Source of the DNA: M30B80 sp965656935
GTDB taxonomy: Bacteria > Pseudomonadota > Alphaproteobacteria > Rhodobacterales > Rhodobacteraceae
Assembly: GCA_965656935.1 (NCBI GenBank)
Contig: CBFHMG010000003.1
Location: forward strand, 1-64,000
Length of the DNA: 64,000 nucleotides
Direction: 5' to 3'
Position 1 is the first letter of the stretch. Every line of letters begins with the position of its first letter. This document shows positions 60,674 to 64,000 of the stretch, in pieces. Under the pieces are notes generated by a model. It made no database searches and was not told where the DNA came from. It saw only the letters and a list, made by a program, of their open reading frames with translations. A program made the translations under genes and the position numbers.

Positions 60674-61410
60674 ATGCCCTCCGGACGGTTTTCAAAGACA
60701 GATTGGCGACGGCCCCGCAGCACGATGTCGAATTTATAGGCGCGCGCATCCATCGGGATGGTGCGGGTCATATCCAAGGGCGCGATCAACCGCTCGGCCG
60801 AGGCTTTGTCCTTGATGGTGCCCACAATCGGGCATTTCCAGATCAATGGGTCGCCCTCGAAATACATCTGGGTGATCAAGCGCTGCGCAAAGGAGCGTCC
60901 AAAGACCGAGAAATGGATATGGGCGGGGCGCCAGTCATTCGCGCCATTGGGCCAAGGATAGGGGCCAGGCATGACAGTGCGGAACTCGTAATTCCCCTGC
61001 TCATCCGTGATGCAGCGCCCGCAGCCGCCGAAATTCGGGTCAAGGGCCGCGATATAGCCCTCTTTCTTGTGACGATAGCGCCCGCCTGCATTGGCCTGCC
61101 AAACCTCGACCAAAGCGCCTGCAACGCCGCGGCCTGTCTCGTCGATGACACGGCCATATACGATGATGCGCGGGCCGATGGCCATCTGCTCAGGGGCTGC
61201 GAAATTCAGGATCAGATCATTATCAAGAGGTCCAAGAATGTTGTGGCCGAAGACGGGCCCTGTTTCCTCGGACAAGGTGGATGGAAAGGACAAAAGTGCC
61301 GCTGTCGGGGACCGTTTGACGCTGGTTTTATAGGGCGCATGGAAGGCATCGGGATGGACCGAGTGGTCGCGCCCGACATAGCCCCCTTTGCGCGGCAGAT
61401 CATTCTTCAT
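60670..61410 (-). CDS. pcaH: protocatechuate 3,4-dioxygenase, beta subunit
   Basis: 246 aa from ATG at 61410. Fe(III) ligands expected in this family are visible: Tyr in AGGRYRHKKEGY, Tyr in PGPYPWP, and two His in WRPAHIHFSVFG. N-terminal YKTSVKRSPT and the C-terminal VLRGRRQSVFE are typical. The start lies within the last codons of pcaC. Confidence 0.95.
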   Translation of the reverse strand: MKNDLPRKGGYVGRDHSVHPDAFHAPYKTSVKRSPTAALLSFPSTLSEETGPVFGHNILGPLDNDLILNFAAPEQMAIGPRIIVYGRVIDETGRGVAGALVEVWQANAGGRYRHKKEGYIAALDPNFGGCGRCITDEQGNYEFRTVMPGPYPWPNGANDWRPAHIHFSVFGRSFAQRLITQMYFEGDPLIWKCPIVGTIKDKASAERLIAPLDMTRTIPMDARAYKFDIVLRGRRQSVFENRPEGM

Positions 61411-61789
61411 CTGAGGCCTCCTCCATCTCGGCATAGGTTGCCTTGGCCAGCTTGATCGCATGGTTGGCCTTGGGCACGCCCGCATAGATTGCCACATGTT
61501 GGAAGGCTTGCATAACATCTTCCTTGCTTGCGCCCGTTCGGGCTGTGGCGCGGATATGCATGGGAATTTCCTCGAAATTCCCGCAAGCGGCCAAAAGCGC
61601 CAAGGTCAGCATGGAGCGTTCGCGCCTGCTGATGGTGTCATCGGCCCAAAGCGTGCCCCAAGCGGCATGGGTGATCAGCGTCTGGAAAGGCGCGTCAAAG
61701 GCGGTTTTATTCGCCTCGGCACGATCCACATGGGCATCCCCCAAAATTTCGCGCCGCACCTTCATGCCGGTCTCGAATAGGTCAGACAT
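61400..61789 (-). CDS. pcaC: 4-carboxymuconolactone decarboxylase
   Basis: 129 aa, the normal length. AhpD-like fold with GDAHVDRAEANKT, ERSMLTLALLAACGNFEEIP, and the conserved H in MHIRATARTGASKEDVMQAF. It decarboxylates 4-carboxymuconolactone to the 3-oxoadipate enol-lactone. Overlaps pcaD by eight bases and pcaH by eleven. Confidence 0.95.
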   Translation of the reverse strand: MSDLFETGMKVRREILGDAHVDRAEANKTAFDAPFQTLITHAAWGTLWADDTISRRERSMLTLALLAACGNFEEIPMHIRATARTGASKEDVMQAFQHVAIYAGVPKANHAIKLAKATYAEMEEASDEE

Positions 61790-62573
61790 GCGCTGTCTCC
61801 TTCAGAAAATCTGCCAATAGGGCGGAATAGGTTTTGGGGTCCTCGACGCAGGGCAGGTGGCCCGTGGCGGGGATGATATGGAATTGGCTATCTGCGATCA
61901 TATCCGCCGTGCCGCGCACCAGATCAGGGGGGCTTGCCCCGTCCAACTCGCCTGCGATGGCCAAGACGGGCAGGCGCAGGGTGCGGGTGCTTGGGGAAAG
62001 GTCGGCCTCGGCGATCGCTGCGCAACATCCCAGATAACCCTCAACGGGGGTGCGGCACAGCATATGGCCCCAAGGTATGCAGGCGGGCGAGGCGCGGAAC
62101 TCGGGCGCAAACCAACGCTCGAGCACCGCATCCGCCATGGATGCAAGGCCACCCTCACGAATATGGGCCATGCGGCTTTGCCACATCTCGGGCGTGCCCA
62201 TCTTGGCGGCGGTGTTTGACAGCACCAAAGCGCGGATCAGATCGGGACTTTTGGCCGCCAAGCCCTGCCCGATCATCCCTCCAATCGACAGACCTATGAA
62301 AATCACATCGTGCAAGCCAAGCGCGTCGATCAGCCCTTCGGCATCAGCCACCAGTTGCTCCATGCTATAGGGCGCTGGCGGGCAATCAGACAGCCCATGC
62401 CCCCGCTTGTCATAGCGGATCGCGCGATAGCCTTCGGGCAGGCCTGCAATGATGTCGTCCCAAAGACGCAGGTCGGTGCCAAGCGAATTGGCAAAGACGA
62501 TCGGTTGACCCGAAGGGTCTCCATCTTCGCGCCAGTGCAGGTTGATGCCATTTACGCGTATTGATTGCATCAA
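61782..62573 (-). CDS. pcaD: 3-oxoadipate enol-lactonase
   Basis: 263 aa alpha/beta hydrolase. VFANSLGTDLRLWDDIIAGL with the family oxyanion region, RYDKRGHGLSD, nucleophile elbow GLSIGGMIGQ (Ser), Asp in AGELDGASPP, His in ATGHLPCVEDP. It opens the enol-lactone to 3-oxoadipate. Coupled to pobA upstream by a four-base overlap. Confidence 0.94.
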   Translation of the reverse strand: MMQSIRVNGINLHWREDGDPSGQPIVFANSLGTDLRLWDDIIAGLPEGYRAIRYDKRGHGLSDCPPAPYSMEQLVADAEGLIDALGLHDVIFIGLSIGGMIGQGLAAKSPDLIRALVLSNTAAKMGTPEMWQSRMAHIREGGLASMADAVLERWFAPEFRASPACIPWGHMLCRTPVEGYLGCCAAIAEADLSPSTRTLRLPVLAIAGELDGASPPDLVRGTADMIADSQFHIIPATGHLPCVEDPKTYSALLADFLKETAHV

Positions 62574-63739
62574 TAGGGCAGTCCTACGTAATTCGTGGCC
62601 ATGGCGCGCTGTGCATCGGTATTTGAGCGCAGAAATTCCAGCTCGGCGATCTGCATTTTGAGGTCGAAATCCGTCTGGTCAGGGTAGCGATGCATCAGAC
62701 CCGAGAACCACCACGAGAACCGTTCGACCTTCCAGACGCGCGACAAGGCGCGCTCGGAATATCGATCAATCCCCTCGGCATCGCCTTCCTCATAGAATTG
62801 GCGCAACCCGTTATAGAGGTAATGCACATCGGAGGCGGCGGTATTGAGCCCCTTTGCCCCAGTGGGGGGCACGATATGGGCGGCATCACCGCATAGAAAC
62901 AGGCGGCCCCAACGCATCGGCTCGGCCACATAGGAGCGCAACGGTGCAATCGATTTCTCGATGCTTGGACCCGTGACCAGATTTTCGGCCTGATCGGCAG
63001 GGATGCGGCGCTTGAGTTCGGCCCAGAAATCCTCATCCGACCAATTCTCGACCTTATCGGTGGTGGGACATTGAATGTAGTAGCGGCTGAGATTTGCATT
63101 TCGCATGGAGCATAGCGCGAAGCCGCGCGGCGAGTTTGCATAGATCAACTCGTGATTTACGGGCGGGGTTTCCGACAGGACGCCAAGCCAGCCGAAAGGA
63201 TAGACGCGCTCGTATTCCTTCAGCACATCCGCGGGGATCGTCTTGCGCGAGACGCCATGAAACCCGTCACAGCCCGCGATGAAATCACAATCGATCCGAC
63301 GGGTTTCGGAGCCTACGCGGTACGTCACATAGGGGCTGTCGGTATCGGCATCGCAAATCTCGACATCTTCGGCATTGAATTCGATTTTGCCATCGGCGGC
63401 CTCACGCGCGTCATAGAGATCGCGTGTGACTTCCGTCTGGCCATAGACCATCACGGGGTGGCCAGTGAGATCCTTGAAATTGACGCGGAACATCTCATCG
63501 CCATAGGAGAGCAGCGTGCCATCATGCGGCATGCCCTCGCGTTCCATACGCGCGCCGCAGCCTGCTTCTTTCATCAGCTCATATAGTCCGCGTTCCATCA
63601 CACCTGCACGGATGCGCGACAGGACATAATCGCGGGTCTTGCGTTCCAGCACGACCGAGTCGATCCCACGGACATGCAAAAGCTGGGACAAAAGCAGGCC
63701 AGACGGCCCGCCCCCTATGATGGCAACTTGTGTTCTCAT
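62570..63739 (-). CDS. pobA: 4-hydroxybenzoate 3-monooxygenase
   Basis: 389 aa from ATG at 63739, the usual PobA length. FAD fold QVAIIGGGPSGLLLSQLLH, the DG motif ISFAGCDG-type (here DFIAGCDGFHGVSRKTIP) and the GD motif LCGDAAHIVPPTGAKGLNTA are present. It hydroxylates 4-hydroxybenzoate to protocatechuate with NADPH and O2. Here it is the first gene of the pca operon. Confidence 0.96.
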   Translation of the reverse strand: MRTQVAIIGGGPSGLLLSQLLHVRGIDSVVLERKTRDYVLSRIRAGVMERGLYELMKEAGCGARMEREGMPHDGTLLSYGDEMFRVNFKDLTGHPVMVYGQTEVTRDLYDAREAADGKIEFNAEDVEICDADTDSPYVTYRVGSETRRIDCDFIAGCDGFHGVSRKTIPADVLKEYERVYPFGWLGVLSETPPVNHELIYANSPRGFALCSMRNANLSRYYIQCPTTDKVENWSDEDFWAELKRRIPADQAENLVTGPSIEKSIAPLRSYVAEPMRWGRLFLCGDAAHIVPPTGAKGLNTAASDVHYLYNGLRQFYEEGDAEGIDRYSERALSRVWKVERFSWWFSGLMHRYPDQTDFDLKMQIAELEFLRSNTDAQRAMATNYVGLPY

Positions 63740-63797
63740 GATCGTTCTTCCCTTTGTATAGGAGAGAATGTATTCCAATTTATGCGAAGTAAATTGA

Positions 63798-63813
63798 ATA
63801 ATCGGCCATTTAA
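63798..63813. promoter_or_regulatory. LysR-type (PcaQ-like) operator
   Basis: ATAATCGGCCATTTAA resembles the PcaQ site described in rhizobia (ATAACC-N4-GGTTAA), with the same 6-4-6 layout and two changes. It lies between pobA and pcaQ, 20 bp before the pcaQ ATG. Confidence 0.6.
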
Positions 63814-63833
63814 CTTGCCATAATGGAATGTAA

Positions 63834-64000
63834 ATGCATCACAGGATCAAACAGCGCCATTTGCGTGGCTTCGTCGAAATTGCCCGCCGCAAGGGGCTGA
63901 AACCTGCGGCTGAGGCGATGAATATGACCCAGCCCGCCGTCTCCAAACTGTTGAAAGACCTTGAAGAGATCATCGGCTTTACCTTGTTCGAGCGGGACCG
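63834..64000 (+). CDS. pcaQ: LysR-family activator of the pca operon, 3'-truncated by the window end
   Basis: The first 55 codons are present: MHHRIKQRHLRGFVEIARRK, then LKPAAEAMNMTQPAVSKLLK, a LysR helix-turn-helix close to known PcaQ. It is divergent from pobA-pcaDCHG, as in other alphaproteobacteria, where PcaQ activates these genes with a pathway intermediate. The rest lies outside the window. Confidence 0.85.
   Translation, partial: MHHRIKQRHLRGFVEIARRKGLKPAAEAMNMTQPAVSKLLKDLEEIIGFTLFERD

Noticed and set aside
1..64000. CRISPR arrays, tRNA/rRNA genes, transposases, integrases, phage genes.
   Set aside because: None were recognised; no regularly spaced repeats, cloverleaf-like sequences or mobile-element proteins were seen.

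Overview
The window looks like a chromosomal segment from a roseobacter-type alphaproteobacterium (Rhodobacteraceae). The evidence is moderate-to-high G+C, several TRAP transporters (two of the TAXI type), an SmoEFGK/MtlK-type polyol operon, an aerobic benzoyl-CoA (box) cluster and a pobA-pca operon with a divergent pcaQ. No rRNA, tRNA, CRISPR array, transposase or integrase was seen. Family assignments come from reading the translated sequence; nothing was searched.

Layout. (1) 1-843: 5'-truncated LysR gene containing a 10-N gap. (2) 981-7524, minus strand: TAXI receptor, DUF1850 protein, fused TRAP permease and a DctB/DctD-like two-component pair, all overlapping or nearly touching. (3) 8009-9385, minus: D-lyxose isomerase, the 3' remnant of a glycosidase gene, and a MarR regulator. 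(4) 9495-15448, plus: metallo-beta-lactamase-fold protein, FAD aromatic hydroxylase, DUF2783, hmgA, maiA, fahA, i.e. a homogentisate operon behind two MarR-type palindromes. (5) 15456-21578: second TAXI system with DUF3237 (minus), divergent from a MarR gene coupled to a sulfatase-superfamily hydrolase. (6) 21904-29253: polyol ABC transporter, two polyol dehydrogenases and an AraC regulator. (7) 29254-31500: a cytochrome b561/heme-domain membrane protein on the minus strand, flanked by a 166-bp direct repeat of the 3' end of the ABC ATPase gene; the second copy keeps the terminator. (8) 31628-36023: a four-domain protein (two cNMP-type domains, acyltransferase, SGNH hydrolase) facing a LuxR-HTH/alpha-beta-hydrolase fusion.

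(9) 36557-54896: TRAP dctPQM, then crotonase, feruloyl-CoA-synthase-like ligase and thiolase, then the box cluster (DUF4863, benzoate-CoA ligase, alpha/beta hydrolase, boxD, DUF309, boxC, boxB, a previously uncalled 58-aa CxxCxxCxxxC protein, boxA, thioesterase, boxR). TGCA-containing repeats resembling the BzdR/BoxR operator lie before the DUF4863, boxC and 55807 genes, and possibly before dctP. (10) 54948-59212: enoyl-CoA hydratase, bifunctional hydratase/3-hydroxyacyl-CoA dehydrogenase, MarR, SDR. (11) 59222-64000: pobA-pcaD-pcaC-pcaH-pcaG-BKACE operon (minus) and the start of pcaQ (plus).

How it fits together. The right half reads as a catabolic island: carboxylate uptake (TRAP), CoA activation and side-chain shortening to benzoyl-CoA, epoxidation and ring cleavage by the Box enzymes, beta-oxidation to 3-oxoadipyl-CoA, and a parallel 4-hydroxybenzoate to protocatechuate to 3-oxoadipate branch ending in a BKACE-type cleavage enzyme. 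The left half adds homogentisate degradation and polyol use. The observations most worth follow-up are the small Fe-S-type protein between boxB and boxA, the duplication-flanked b561 gene, and the cNMP-acyltransferase-SGNH fusion.
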